Source of the DNA: Scleroderma bovista
Taxonomy: Eukaryota > Basidiomycota > Agaricomycetes > Boletales > Sclerodermataceae
Assembly (NCBI GenBank): GCA_037178675.1
Contig: JAYMGJ010000370.1
Location: 1-64,000, forward strand
Length of the DNA: 64,000 nt
Direction of reading: 5' to 3'
Below are positions 22,638 through 35,055 of this stretch, piece by piece (position 1 is the stretch's first letter; each line of letters begins with the position of its first letter). The position numbers and the translations under genes were made by a program. Under the pieces are notes generated by a model that saw only the letters and a list, made by a program, of their open reading frames with translations, was not told where the DNA came from and did not search any database.

Positions 22638-23983
22638 TTAGTTCGACTCTTCAAAATCCAACATCAAGGCGTTACTCGTTGCGGATGTTTGTTGTACTGG
22701 TTTCCCGATGAACCATGACTGAATGTAGTTGGCTAAGCCACCAAAAAATAAATATTCCTGAACATAACGTACCGGAACCCATCCACGATCACCAGTCCCC
22801 TTAACAGCCTACTCAATTCTCAACATCGGTTAGACGTTGGGGTAGGGGGATACGTACATAGGACCAATGGTCATGCACCTTGAATATTCTCACCGCATCA
22901 CCCATCACTAAATCTACCTCTTCTTCACCTTTCATTTTGTAATCCATCAAAACGACACCGGGGGAACTCGAGGAAATGATCCTGTGCGGTAAAATTGGTG
23001 CTCTGGAGCCAAACGGAGCAGATGCCATGGCCTCCGCAATAGCCGATGCTACTGGGATACCAATCTCCAGACAGCAACCATTGGGCACCCAACCCCACAT
23101 TGACGTATCTGTACCCACGGTGCCAGCTCCTGTAAAGTCCCGCTGCACCACGAACCAGCTGTAGAGGCGCGAGATAATCACAAAGGTATCACCACTTTAT
23201 AGGTGTGTCAGTAAGACCAGTCAATGTCAGATGAGCTCGAATGCGTACACGGAAACGTTTAGCTCATCCTCTTGCTCTGCGACGTACGGGTAGATGGATA
23301 CCGCGAACGAAACCCCGGCCAGAGGAGGGGGCATTCCCCCGCCAGACGTTGATGGGATAATTGTATTTAGCAGAGATGTTAAATTGTCCACTGGACGCTG
23401 AACACACCGCCGACTAGTGTTGCAGACTCTGGGACCGAATGTAGATCACTCACTTGATTCTCTCTAGATCTCGCCCTAATTGACGGGTGCATAGAAGTTT
23501 CATGTGCGAATCGTCTCTGCCGAGCAGCTGCTATGGGTGAGGGGATATCTTTCACATGCTTGAGCACAAAAATGGGGTTCTTCTCGGCATCCTTAAGCTT
23601 CTGAAATGCTAGAAGTGGTTTCTTGTCGTAGTTCAGGCAAATTTCAGTGCGATTGTCTACGATAATGGCAGATCGTTGAGTGGAAAAGGCCAATCTTTGG
23701 ATGAAGTTCACAAACTAGGCGGTCCATAGCAAACGAACATGGCATAATTCTCCCAGTTGTTGTCGCGGTAATAGTTATTGTGCTCATGTTTCTTCAACGC
23801 AGCAAGTATAATCTTCCAGGTCGGATCATCCCACCTGACATGGGGGCTATCAGGATCGTTGGAACCTGCATGGAGGGGAGGACCCGTTCCTGCGATACGA
23901 GTGGGATGGCCAAAAGAGAAACGGAAGTCATTTAAAGAGGGTATGGTTGCCAGTGGGTGAGAGGACGAGGGATTGGCTGACAT
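22638..23983 (-). CDS. Ste50/Ubc2-like MAPK-pathway adaptor: RA-type domain and two SH3 domains
   Basis: About six exons. The N-terminus (MSANPSSSHPL) leads into LNDFRFSFGHPTRIAGTGPP and WDDPTWKIILAALKKH, then NYAMFVCYG, CLNYDKKPLLAFQKLKDA and NPIFVLKHVKDI, a Ras-association-like domain. A first SH3 follows (FAVSIYPYVAEQEDEL...GWVPNGCCLEI) and a second at the C-terminus (VVLMDYKMKGEEEVDL...HWSYAVKG...GWVPSWFIG), with the ALYDY, W and P positions recognisable. Basidiomycete Ubc2/Ste50 adaptors combine SAM, RA and SH3 domains and link Ras-type signals to the Ste11 MAPK cascade in mating. No SAM domain was found upstream. The linker between RA and SH3 is short. Confidence 0.78.
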
Positions 23984-25216
23984 TTGGGTCGTGTGACCAA
24001 GGTGAGAGGTCGTGTGCCAGCTTTCTCGAGTAAGACCTAATATAAATACAAGATCACCGATGTGTGTACGCCAGGAAGAGCGACCAATGGAGCAGGGTTT
24101 CGTTGCTTGACAAATAACCAAATCGGTGCTCTGGCAGTCGACTTTTCCAAGTAAGGCCGCTATTCAAGGATCCTGAGCAGGAAACCGCTCGATGAGGGGA
24201 TGTATCACGACCCTTTCCGGGGATGCCCATATCACGAAGCATGGCGACTGGTCAGTAGATATGATCGATGAGGATAGAACATCCGATAACGGTGGTCGAG
24301 TTGGAAAAGGGTGCTTCTCAGAAGTTGTGTCTCGGCATGTGCCGATCGGCGTAGTACCCCATATTGTTATCATGAAGGTCCGTTGAAGTTCCGCCATGTT
24401 CTGGTTCAAGACATAGCGTGGCGTAAGGTGTTTCGATAAGCGTCCGTAGTGACGGCAGCAGGTTACAGGCACAAGGTCCCGAGATAAAGATTACTTAAAG
24501 TAATCCTACCCACACCTTTGCCGTCCAGTCTATCCCCCGTCGACATTGCGCTGGTGGTGGTGGCGCCAATGTTGCCATGGTGGCTGCCAGTCGTTAATGC
24601 CTCCGTGCTGGTGGTGATGCTTACCGTCAACGTTGCCATCCTGGGGTGGTGGGCCGCCGGCGTCACTTTGTTGGGGTGGCGGGGTGGTCATCATCGTCAT
24701 GGAAGAGATCCTTAGACATGCACTCACCTCACACTTGAATGAGTCGTCTCACGTTCAATCTCATGCGGGTAGTTTCCCTCCTTATTTACGACCACAACAA
24801 CGCTGCAGTGACGTCGACTACGAGCGATCTTGACAGGCTGCCGAGACTATGTGCAGATGAGAAAACTGCAGGAAAGAGATGGAAAAGATTGGCTGTGATC
24901 CTAGAGGGTATACATGCGCGGACAACTAACCAGCTTGACATATGAGAGTGACTCCACGAACCACCACCACCGCTGTCACAATAAATGATGATGGGGGTGA
25001 GTAGTGCATGCTCAGGTAGCAAGACAACGGCGGCGGTACGACAATGCAGTGGGTCAACACTCTTGTATGAGATTTCCTGATACATGCACATCGAATCACG
25101 TATATATATATGGATCCAGCTGGCTGCATAGTAATCATTTGTACATACATCGATGAAGAGATACTACGACGTATATATATCAAATCAAGATCTATTAGTG
25201 TGGATAAGTCAGTAAA
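23984..25216. other. Long gap upstream of the adaptor gene; no clear gene
   Basis: 1.2 kb between the adaptor start and the RAT1 stop. Minus-strand sequence at 24533-24693 could encode a His/Pro/Gln-rich 50-residue stretch, and further 5' exons of the adaptor could lie here, but no SAM-like motif or credible splice chain was found. Short TATATA runs occur near 25100 and 25170, in the likely 3' region of RAT1. Confidence 0.45.
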
Positions 25217-25800
25217 CTACCAGCCACCGCGACCTCTGCCCCGAGAATAAGAGTTGCCATACCCACCCCCACCGTAGTTTCCGCGGTTTGGAGGTCCACC
25301 ATATTGTGAGCCAGAGCCACCATAGTTTGATTGGTTACCATACCCGCCCCCATAACTGCCACCTCCACCTCCTCCACCGCCGCCACCACCATATCCACCA
25401 GAGTAACCACCTCGTCCATATGACGAGGGTTGGTTACCATATCCCCCACCGTATCCTGGCGGTGCACCCCTTTGTGGACCCCCACCTCGGGGAGGACCTC
25501 CGTGAGACGGACCGCCCCGAGGGGGACCGCCCCTAGGAGGCCCGCTTCGATAACCCTGGTATCCACCACCTCCTTCATAGCTTTGGGGAGGTGGCCTGCC
25601 ATTCGAGCCAATGCCACCAAATCCGCCCTGGGGCGGGGAGTACGAATGACGGGGCTGCTGTGAGTGCGGTGGGGGGTAAGGTGGGCGTCCATTACTGCTT
25701 CCATACATATGCCCATTTCCGTATGACGCATAAGATCCACGCGGTGGTCCGTTTCGTCCATTGTGGTCTCGGTCGAACCCGCCACGGCCCCCACCGCGTC
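25217..25800 (-). repeat. Gly-rich / RGG coding repeats in RAT1 tail
   Basis: Repeated GGY, RGG and poly-Gly codons, including a run of about eleven Gly near 25370. Likely RNA binding and disorder; prone to length change. Confidence 0.8.
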
Positions 25801-28800
25801 CACCGCCCCTGCGTGAGCGGGAATCTAGGTCCTCTTGAGAGAGTTGTCTTTGCGGCTTCCGCACGCCAGGTAGGAGCATCGAACGATGAGGTGTGAGTTG
25901 TCTGGGGAAAAAATATAAAGCAGAAAGAGAGCGGTCATTTTTGATATCGTCAAGATCGACAGATGTCAGTGGGGAATAGAACGTAGAGCCTGGTATACAT
26001 TCGGGGTTGGGGAGCACACTGCCGCTGATTCCCTTGGAATCTTTGACAGGCACTACGACAGGCTGCATAATGGAGTATTAGATCATGGCGTGCAACATAA
26101 CGAAACACTAAAAGCTTACTTCTTTGTCCTTTCGCTTCCCATATAAGCCCTCGAAGAAGGGATATAATTTATGCACATCGGACACATAAATGGCGTTATT
26201 TCCCCAGCTGTTCCTGCGCACCTCATCTTCCGTCAACCCAGGATATCTACTCCGCATTGCATCTAACAACCTCTTCTCATCGATGAACGGAAGTAGCGCC
26301 ACACCTTGCCAAAGCATTTTCTTTCCATTCATGTCTATTTGGAAGGACGTTGGATAGAAATCGATGATAGGCGATTCGGGCGATGTCATGAGGTCATGGA
26401 AGACGGAGGGAATGTGTTTTCTGGAAGCGGGAGGAAAGACACCCATCAGCTGTTCGTAGGGCTTGAATGGATTACCAAGAATGAAGTCGAGTTTCAGCTC
26501 GTGAAGATCTTCAAAGTCGGAGGCGAAAGGAGCGAAATGATAAGGATAGTACCATTGCCACGATGGAGTCTAGAGTTACTCGAAAATTAGCTAGATTCGA
26601 TGGCAGGTTGTATTATGGCTCACCCCTTGATAATAGTAATGTAGCACCCATGCAAGTCCTTCTGCATATTGATATGTAATGCTGTCAAAGAGGCGTAAGA
26701 TGGAAATACCACTGTGAAGCGATGGCTGCTTACTTCTTCCTGAAGTCTGCATCTGAAGTTGAGATCCCAAACTTCTGCTGATAATATCGCTCCTTGTAGC
26801 CTGGTTCCCATAATCTAACAATGATGGTTAACCGTAACTCATAGAACAATAAATGATCACCTTACTTGACATTATCAGCCTGCTCTACAGAACCGTCTGC
26901 CCTCACAACTAAGGCATACGATGGCTCTTCGTCGTCTCCTGAGTTCTCATCTACAATCACGTCTCCTTCTGCATCTATCTCTGCGTCCTCAGCTTCGACC
27001 TCTGAATGTTTACGCTTAACACCTGTTGAAGATGCGAAGGATACATCTGGGGAGGTTGCTTCAGCAGCCTCTTCGGAGATACTGCACGCTCTGACACTAT
27101 CGAACATTTGAGAACCAGTATTTCCAAGGCCAGGAAGTTCGAAATCATCCAAAGATGGCTCTGGCTCTGGCTTGGATACAGCCTGAGTTTCAGTCGCAGC
27201 ATTCGTAGACATTGACGCAGACGCGCTTGGTTTCACAGGCATCAATCCACCCAGTTCTGCCTTGAGCATCTCTGCCGCGCTCATGTTCGCAAGTCGGATC
27301 GCAGCCCGATTTGCAACGACGTCCCTGTTTGACCCCGCAAGAGCTTGGGCTGCAGCAGGTGCATTACTCCGAGACTGATCTGTTTGCGGAGCGCCAAAAC
27401 CAATAGAATCAGCTTTTGCGGCGAAATCATTTACTATTGACTGTGAAGACCCAGATAGACCAAGAGCAGCTGAAGGACCCGTGGCATTGCGAATATCCGG
27501 ACCATTCGAGGATTCAATACGACGACGTTTTGTTTCATGGTCCTGTCGTTTCTCCGCTGAAATTGAGGCAATTTTAGCTCGCACTACGCGAATATCTACA
27601 AGTGGGCTCACCTTCCTGTCTCTTGCGGAATATCTCATCTTCTCTTTTGGCCAATCCCTCTAATATTATTTGTGCTCTCTCCATGACCAGTTTCCCATGG
27701 TTCGTCAAATATCCACCCATCCTTGCAAGCTCCACCTTCCATATCCTTAGCAATGTGTCAATAGCACCTTCTCTTATTTCCAAGCTTGGCAGATGTGGCA
27801 AGAAATCATTTCCCACAAAAAATATCAATAGAACCCAGTCGTCGATCGCTTGCTCAAGGTTAAATGGGAACGGCACAGAGGGAACATATAACTCGGCTTC
27901 GAGGTACTCGCGCAGGATGGAGACATCGAGGAAAATGAACGGCTTCTTTTCAGGTGGGGGAGGTTTTGGTTTGACAACGTCAAGCTTAGGACCAGTGCAC
28001 TGGGCAGCATAATGCCCTTCCTCACCACATATCCTGCAAGCTGTGCTTTTGTCCTGAGCAAATACATCTTCACGCAGAACACGGAAGTGGGGCTCGTGGG
28101 TTGCTAGTGCAAGCATAATAAGGTCAGCGTCCTACAGTACTGATTAGAAAAATGGTGAACACAAGAGACGAAAGCAATCGTACCAAACCATATATGACAT
28201 GTTTAGTGTTAGGGTCATGCCCAGGGTTGACACGCTGCCTACGAATCCAATCCATGATCTTGTGCTCTCCCTCTCCCGGAACGCTGGCATCTGAGATTAT
28301 CACCTGAAGCTAAAAAGGAGATGAGCGTAACATTAAATAGTTTGAAGGAAGGACAAACATCTTTCCAACCAGGATCTGTGTTCATCTTCTGTACAACCCA
28401 GTACCGCAACGACGATGCAAGTAAGTCCATGAATGGGGTCCCAGGTGTGATAGCATTCGAATCCCATGCCTCTTTGTTTTTTTCTTCGTCACTAATAACT
28501 TTACCCATAGCTAGGAGGTGACATGGAACATGAGACAAATTGCATACAGAAACAAGAACAGTATGTATTTACCTTCCCATTCTGCTACAGCCAGTCTGCG
28601 CGCCTCAGCCTTATCAATTGCCTCCTGCGCAGACCGAAACCGACGCGAGCGTTGTTGGTTCATCTTAGCACGCGGTGCCACGCCATCTGGAAGGATGGGC
28701 ATCAGCCGTAAAGCAAAACTCGGATGGGCGTACCAATTGCCATGAAAAGTAGCTTTCGAGGTCTAATCATGTTGACAACGCGACCTGTGTATTTGAAAAC

Positions 28801-29279
28801 CTCCAACATCATCTCTTCCTCCGTTTCTGGAGCCGGCTGAACAGAGATGATAATGAAGTGAGGGAGACGTCGTTGCATAAAGTGAGGAGGGATACGCACC
28901 TTGCCTTCTGGGTGTGTACATGGATGGACCTGAGGGCGGGATACCGTCAGCGCTTGGCATAAAAGTTACAATGAGTTCTAAACGCACGATACCATTCATG
29001 TCGAGGTAAAGGTTATCGAACTCAACTCCATTGGGGTTTGGAGTTGTAATGTCAACGGGAAACTTGATTGCCTCGCCAGGAACTTCCTCCTCGGCTTCCT
29101 CGACAACAGAGGAAACTGTGGTTTCGTTTCAATGTCAATAAAGAACAATGCAAGAGAAAATAAAACTACGTACCGATCTTCGGGTACTTTTTACTGAGCC
29201 AGCGAAATAGTGCGGGCACACCCTTGAATCAGCAGTTTTAAGTACAATGGGGGGCAAAGTTTCTCTGGCTACGCACCAT
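25217..29279 (-). CDS. RAT1: 5'-3' exoribonuclease 2 (Rat1/Xrn2)
   Basis: More than ten exons. Exon 1 contributes only the start codon (29279-29277); after a 54-nt intron, exon 2 gives [16 protein letters not shown]. The nuclease motifs follow in order: [54 protein letters not shown] and VIYGLDADLIML, all with the acidic metal ligands. [14 protein letters not shown] is the CCHC zinc knuckle that marks Rat1 rather than Xrn1. Later come [16 protein letters not shown], a long low-complexity part, the conserved region around NNAIYVSD, and a very Gly-rich RGG tail ending RGRGRGGW. Rat1 degrades RNA in the nucleus, matures rRNA and snoRNA and promotes polymerase II termination. Divergent from GCD2. 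Confidence 0.95.
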
Positions 29280-29488
29280 GGCTTTGCTGGGGCGATGTTC
29301 TCAGGCAAGGCTCTGAAGTTCTGCCGGTGCTCGCCAATATGTCAGCAAGACACAGCCACCTCCAGAAGTCTGCTTACATACGCATGTGATTCCCACGGGT
29401 CTTATGGTGACTCGTTCAATCGAAACCGAAGATGTCATTGCGAGCAATCACAGCCAAGTTCCACTGTTTCCAAAAGCACAGGTGTACA
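29280..29488. promoter_or_regulatory. Divergent promoter region RAT1 / GCD2
   Basis: 209 bp between start codons of two RNA and translation factors. It must hold both leaders. No specific motif was identified. Confidence 0.45.
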
Positions 29489-31340
29489 ATGAGCACTACG
29501 GGGACGATAACACACGAAATGAGTGTGCCGATTGCCACTACCTCTGTTAAACTCGCAGCTCCACCCACTTCAGACGACACCCCACCGCCCTCGTCTCACA
29601 ATCAAGGCCGTGCCCGGTCATCGAGCAAGGCATTCCTACCGACCCAATCTCCCTCACATCCCTCCGCAAATCACCACCATAGCGCCAGCGCCAGCGCTTG
29701 TACAGGCATAGAGCCCAATGCGTCCTCGGATGGCGCTCCCAAGTCCCAGAAGCAGATGTCCAAGGCTGAACGTCGTGAGCTGCAGGAACGCCAGCGAGCT
29801 GCTAAGGCCGCTGCCAAAGCAGTTGCGCCAGGTTCCATCCCAGGCCCTGCGAAACCTAATGCTGGAGCTGGCAAGGGCACCCCACAACCCCCTGTTGTTG
29901 CACCCAAGAAGCCCGGTAAAGCCGGAGATGCGAAGCCCGGAAAGGCTGTAGATGGGAAACCCGTAAAGGGAGAGCAGAAGGATACCTCCCATACTCACCC
30001 ACACAGCCAGATAGAGGAGAATACTCATTGTCTACGCATATTTTCCCACTTTGGTCTTCCAAAGTCCCCAAGCGTGACCAAGGGAGACGTCCATCCCGCA
30101 ATCATCCGTCTAGGACTTCAGTTTTCAGATTTCAAAATTACTGGGGCCAATGCAAGATGTATTGCTATGTTAAATGCGTTCAAGACCGTAAGTGATTGTG
30201 CTACTGTCCATGATGCAACGATCCTCAGACATGTACTCATATGTTCATAGGTGATCCAAGATTACATCACACCTCCGAATACCACCCTCTCTCGCCATCT
30301 GATGACACATCTCTCGCCCCAGATTACACATCTCGTCTCTGCGCGTCCGATGTCCGTCACTATGGGTAATGCGATCCGACAATTGAAACTAGAGATCAGT
30401 GGCTCAGATATTGATCTACCCGAACAGGACGTGAGTCGATCTCATACGCCACGTTGTGGGTGTACTCATCAACCCTCGATGCTACATAGGCAAAGAATGC
30501 TCTCTTCGTTAAGATCGACGATTATGTTCGGGATAGAATTATTATTGCCGACCAAGTGATTCAGGAGACTGCGGGAAACAAAATTAAAACCGGAGATGTC
30601 ATTCTCACGTACGCAAGGTGAGCGTTTAATTTCTTGCCACAACACATACCGAGTGTTTACTCCACGGGAAAAGATCATCAGTGGTGGAAAAGGTTCTCTT
30701 GGGTGCCTGGGAGGACGGTAAACGATTTTCAGTTATCGTTGTTGACGCAAGACCCATGTTGGAAGGTGTGAACCTCGGATTTACCTTTTTGTCTTTGGTT
30801 TACGTATGTATGCAGGCAAAATCCTTCTAAAAGCCCTCACCGCGGCATCGATCCCTTGCACATATTTACTGCTTCCGTCTCTCCCGGCGGTGCTTCCGCA
30901 CACCACAACGCTGTTTGTCGGTGCACACTCGATTCATGCCAATGGCGCTGTTTTCTCCAGGGCAGGGACGGCGACGGTTGCTATGATGGCGAAATCGCAC
31001 AACGTACCCGTCGTGGTTTGCTGTGAGACATACAAGTGGTCGGAGAGCGTTCGGTGGGATAGTTTTAGCAAAAATGAACTGGGTGAGCTGGCACAACGTT
31101 TTGTCGATAGTTAATTCCTGACTATCAGCCACAGCACCTACACCCTTTCCCGCAGCAAGTTCAAACCCCTCGCGTCACAACCCTGACATTAAGCCGAGCC
31201 AGAACCTTTCGGTCTTAAGCCCACTCTACGATCTCACCCCACCATCATACATTACGGCCGTTGTCACCGAGGTTGGGGTAATTCCGCCGAGTTCTATGTC
31301 GTCCATCCCCGGTGCTTTGGGGAAGACGATTGGTGTGTGA
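29489..31340 (+). CDS. GCD2: Translation initiation factor eIF2B subunit delta
   Basis: About seven exons. A long low-complexity N-terminus (Ser/Pro, then Ala/Lys/Gly with MSKAERRELQERQRAAKAA) is followed by the eIF2B alpha/beta/delta fold: HPAIIRLGLQFSDFKITGANARC, then VIQDYITPPNTTLSRHL, SARPMSVTMGNAIRQLK, IKTGDVILTYARSS, FSVIVVDARPMLEG, VFVGAHS-type loop (LFVGAHSIHANGAVFSRAGTA) and VPVVVCCETYKW. It closes with SPLYDLTPPSYITAVVTEVG, diagnostic for the delta subunit. eIF2B recharges eIF2 with GTP and is the target of the stress response in the cytosol. Start taken at MSTTGT; an in-frame run upstream is likely leader. Confidence 0.95.
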
Positions 31341-31640
31341 GGACAGTCCAATCAAGTTAAAGAAGAGGCCAGTTGGAGTATTTATGACATTTCTTTCTCC
31401 GTATTTTCTTGTGAGTGGCGCAGCGAGTGGGCGAATGTAATGGAGGATGTCAGCAGGAGGAGTCGGTGTATGAGGAAGGTGCAGCATAGAGCACACATTA
31501 CGCGTAATCCACCGCATTCGTCGCATTATTCACGCAATCGTGCACCAGTGACTTACCCTACAACAGAGAGTTGTGATTGGCGTTCTTCATTAGAGGTATC
31601 CTGGCACAACCTAAGATATCATGAGTCATCTATGACGTTT
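31341..31640. other. Convergent intergenic gap, no gene seen
   Basis: 300 bp between the stops of GCD2 and the MTFP1-like gene; 3' UTRs only, as far as can be seen. Confidence 0.5.
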
Positions 31641-32546
31641 CTATCCGCGGAGCTTATCCCCCCCTTGGCCCACTTCTTCGTTGTGGATCTTCTCGTCAAA
31701 CATACGCGATTCGAACCATTCCCATGCACGGTCGACCGCATGTTCTACTGGATTGTCAAATAAATAGGGAAGAACAGGCACGATTGCAAGCCCTGCAAGG
31801 GTAGGTCCCCACGTGCGTATGCGAGGATACTTGGAGCGGGTGAACAAGGGTTTTGAACGGGCCACGATAGTATGGATGGTAAATGCCGGAAGAGCCCTGC
31901 AGGGAAAATGATCAGTCCAAGGAGTGGAACATGGGACGCGAATGAATGACAAATGGAATGAAAAATGGACGCAGTACGGAGATCATATCAGTACAAGGAC
32001 CCCGTGCACAAGTCGATCCTTGCCAAGAAAGATACGTTGCACCACTGTGCGCCCTAAGAGACGAACGTGCAGGAAATACTCACATGCTTGCAACGCTTTG
32101 AAACGCCGCACGTTTGACGGCTACTAAACCCACGCGTGTTTGTTCGGAAAAATGCGCTGCCTCCATTGGAGATGGCCCGCGCCTGTGGGCCTTGTATGCC
32201 TCGTAGGATACGTCACTACAGTGAGCGTTAATCAATCACAGTGAACAGCAGAAATGCTTACGCAGAGAGGTATAGCCAGGAGATTCCATATGCGGCCCTG
32301 ACGACTGCCGGTGGCACGATGGGTCTAAACGCTTCACCGACATCGCTGGTCTAGCTAGCAGATGAGGACATGCTGATGTGGCCAGCGAATGAATGCACGC
32401 ACGTAGGCGACATATCGGTGAGCGGCTCTTAGGGCGGTGCGAAGGCGTGCACCATACGCCATATACCTCAGATCTGTATCTGTGGTGTCGACATTTTGGT
32501 TAGCAAGGTAGTCGCATACCTTTTGCTTGAGAGACGACCCGTCCAT
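31641..32546 (-). CDS. Mitochondrial fission process protein 1 (MTFP1/MTP18) family
   Basis: About five exons. Exon 1 encodes MDGSSLKQKVCDYLANQNVDTTDTDLRYMAYGARLRT..., then TSDVGEAFRPIVPPAVVRAAYGISWLYL, then a segment around YEAYKAHRRGP, and the last exon LPAFTIHTIVARSKPLF followed by WGPTLAGLAIVPVLPYLFDNPVEHAVD. SEVGEAFRP, the IHT motif and PYLFD.PVE are the MTFP1 signature. The human protein spans the inner mitochondrial membrane and affects fission and membrane integrity; fungal members are little studied. Start shares a short divergent region with the forkhead gene. Confidence 0.85.
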
Positions 32547-32698
32547 GGTACAATATGTTCTTGTACTTAGATGAATTGTTGACTATGCCAGTGGTATCTA
32601 GAACGTGCGCTTACGTGATCCAAGAATGTTCGGGAGTTACCGGTTTTGTGGGACTGACACCAGCAGACGACGAGAGCAGTCTTCGCCATCCGCTGACG

Positions 32699-35055
32699 AT
32701 GTCACCCTCTGTAGTGCCGACCACCGCCGCGCCATACGGCGCTACCCTCGACCTCGACGACCCCAAACACAGCGCCATCGAGGACAGTGCACTAGCGAAG
32801 ATTAGCGCTTACTACTCCCTGGTGTTCCCGAACATTACTTTCTACCTCCAGACCCTCACTGTCACCATCGGTCGCAGGTGCATTCCCGCTTCGTCGTCTG
32901 CCGATGCCGGCGATGCCACAGCGCACAATTACAATCCCGTCGACGTCGACCTCGGTCCATTGAAGAGCGTGTCCAGGCTGCACGCCAGAATAGAGTATGA
33001 GGAGGAAGACGAACGCTTTGTCCTTGTCGTCATCGGCAGGAACGGGGCGTGGGTGGATGGTGTATGGTCAGGGGCCGGGAGTCGTGTGCCACTCGGAGAA
33101 AGGTCCGTCTCTCGTCTGTCTTTGTTAACCCAACTAACCACTTTAACCACTGCAGATCACAGATACAGATAGCATCTCGCACATTTCATTTCGTGCTCCC
33201 TCCCCCTCCAGCGCCGGAGGATTCACCCTCACCGTCTTCCAATTCTTCTGTTCCGCGTGCGCGCTCGCCGTCTGTTGACATCACGTCTATATCTCCTCCT
33301 TCCTCTCTACCCTCACACTCACCTCCCCCTCGAGAGGCGCTTCCCCACAGACGACCGAAGTGCTCTCCTTCTCCGGAACCACAACTCCCAAACTCCAACG
33401 CAATTTCCCGCTCCCCAACGAAGAAAGGTGCTACGTCCTCAACCACTTTAGCTCCCACCTCCAAGAAACGCAAGAAGCTCGCACAGTCACTCCCCAAGCC
33501 GGAAGTAATGCCTCCGAAGCCCCCGTTTACATATGCGCAGCTTTGCTATCGTGCTATTAAGGCTATGGGTGGTAAGGCAACACTGCAAGATATATGCGGG
33601 TGGATGATAGAGAATTATGACTGGTATCGGTACAATGAAGGTGCTGGTTGGGAGGTAAGTTTTGGCGTCTCACCATTCTTTATGCCTTTGCGGTCTTCAT
33701 CATATAACCCCTATACATTTGCCTAACCTTGTCCACAGAATTCCGTCCGCCATAACCTATCCTCTGGACGCGCCTTCAAGAAGATGGAACGTTCCTCTGG
33801 TGAACACGGAAAGGGGTTTTTCTGGTCTGTCGACGAGCAATATGAACGGACTTTTGAGGAACAGGAAGCGAAGGCTCAGGCTCAGTCCCTTGCCCAATCG
33901 CGGGCACAGTCGCAAGTTTCCAACCAAGATCAGACCCCTCTCCTCACCGGTGGCAAGGATGGAAAGAAGAAAAAGGGCGTCCCTTTGGATCCTCCATTGA
34001 AGCGAAGTGTAAAGAGTGGCAATGGGCCGTTACCACCCCCACTAACGTCGACACCATTACCCCTTCCTTCTCGAACAGCGACTGCGTCGCCGAGGGGACT
34101 TGGATCAGGACAAGAGTTGGGAGGGGCAACTGTCCCGATGGTGAAAGCAGAGCCCGTTGCACCAACGAAGATTGGCTGCCCAAGTTCAGGCGAATCATCT
34201 ACTGCAGCCAATCTCAGTGCGAATTCTGCAGCCGTCGTTGGTGCCACTAATGCCACTGCTACCGCTTCTCCTCTTGCAGCCCTTCCAGCATCCGTTCGCT
34301 TGCCCATTGTCGTGGGGACTGTCCCTTCTTCCTCAGCACCGAGTTCAACGGAGGATCCGCCACCTATCGTTTTGCACGACAACACCTTGATACTCTCCCC
34401 GCTTATATTCTCTTCGTTGGCTCCCGATCATCTCAAGGCACTCGAGGAAATGGGCGCACAGCGAGCGTTGGAGATACTCCAGGGACATATCGTCCGTTAC
34501 CTCAAGGAACGCATGGGTCGCCGAAAAAAGCGAAAGGCTAACGGTGAGAAGGACACAAAGAAGGGCGACGGAAAAGTGGACACACAAGAGCGGTCGAGCC
34601 TATTCACGACGGTTCCACTTCCACCTCGTGGTGGGCAGACCGTCCCTCGGTCGACACCCCAGAAATCAGAAATTTTGGGGTCTCAAACGTCGCCAGAACC
34701 ATCACTTCCAGGTCTGATAGCAACAGGGCCGGATTTTCGGAATGACTGTTTCAAGTACTCTGCACAAGACCCCGCGGAAATCAAGGAAAGTGTTCCGGCG
34801 TCCGTGGATAGCAAGCCTCCGGTGCCTGTACCAATTTACACCATCACGAATGTTGCGCCTATATCCAGCCCCGAGGGGCCGGCGAGTCCCATAATCATCA
34901 TTGATGACGAAGATGAAGATGATGGACGGGTAGCGAAGAAGCGAAGGATTGATGTCCCTGATAGGCCATCCCTAGGAAGTGACGTGGCAGTGAATACTGA
35001 TGCCATGCAGGTCATACAACCAGCTGACGAAGATATTGACGTCGACGTTTGCTAG
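32699..35055 (+). CDS. Forkhead transcription factor with FHA domain (Fkh1/Fkh2-like)
   Basis: Three exons with introns at about 33103-33155 and 33655-33738. The FHA domain reads VTIGRRC, SRLHARI and GRNGAWVDG, the three conserved blocks that bind phosphothreonine. A Ser/Pro-rich stretch and KKRKK signal follow. The forkhead domain begins KPPFTYAQLCYRAIKAMGG and continues IENYDWYRYNEGAGWENSVRHNLSSGRAFKKM and GKGFFW, including the recognition helix. The C-terminal half is low complexity with an acidic end (IDDEDEDDGR). FHA-forkhead factors in yeasts drive G2/M genes. Start chosen at MSPSVV; an upstream in-frame ATG at about 32585 would extend toward the divergent neighbour. Confidence 0.9.

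Noticed and set aside
25217..25800. CRISPR-like or satellite array
   Set aside because: The repeats are imprecise Gly codons within a reading frame, without spacers, in a eukaryotic genome.
25195..25803. Second minus-strand frame of about 200 codons over the RAT1 tail
   Set aside because: Shifted reading of the Gly-rich RGG repeats; the other frame joins the RAT1 exons in phase.
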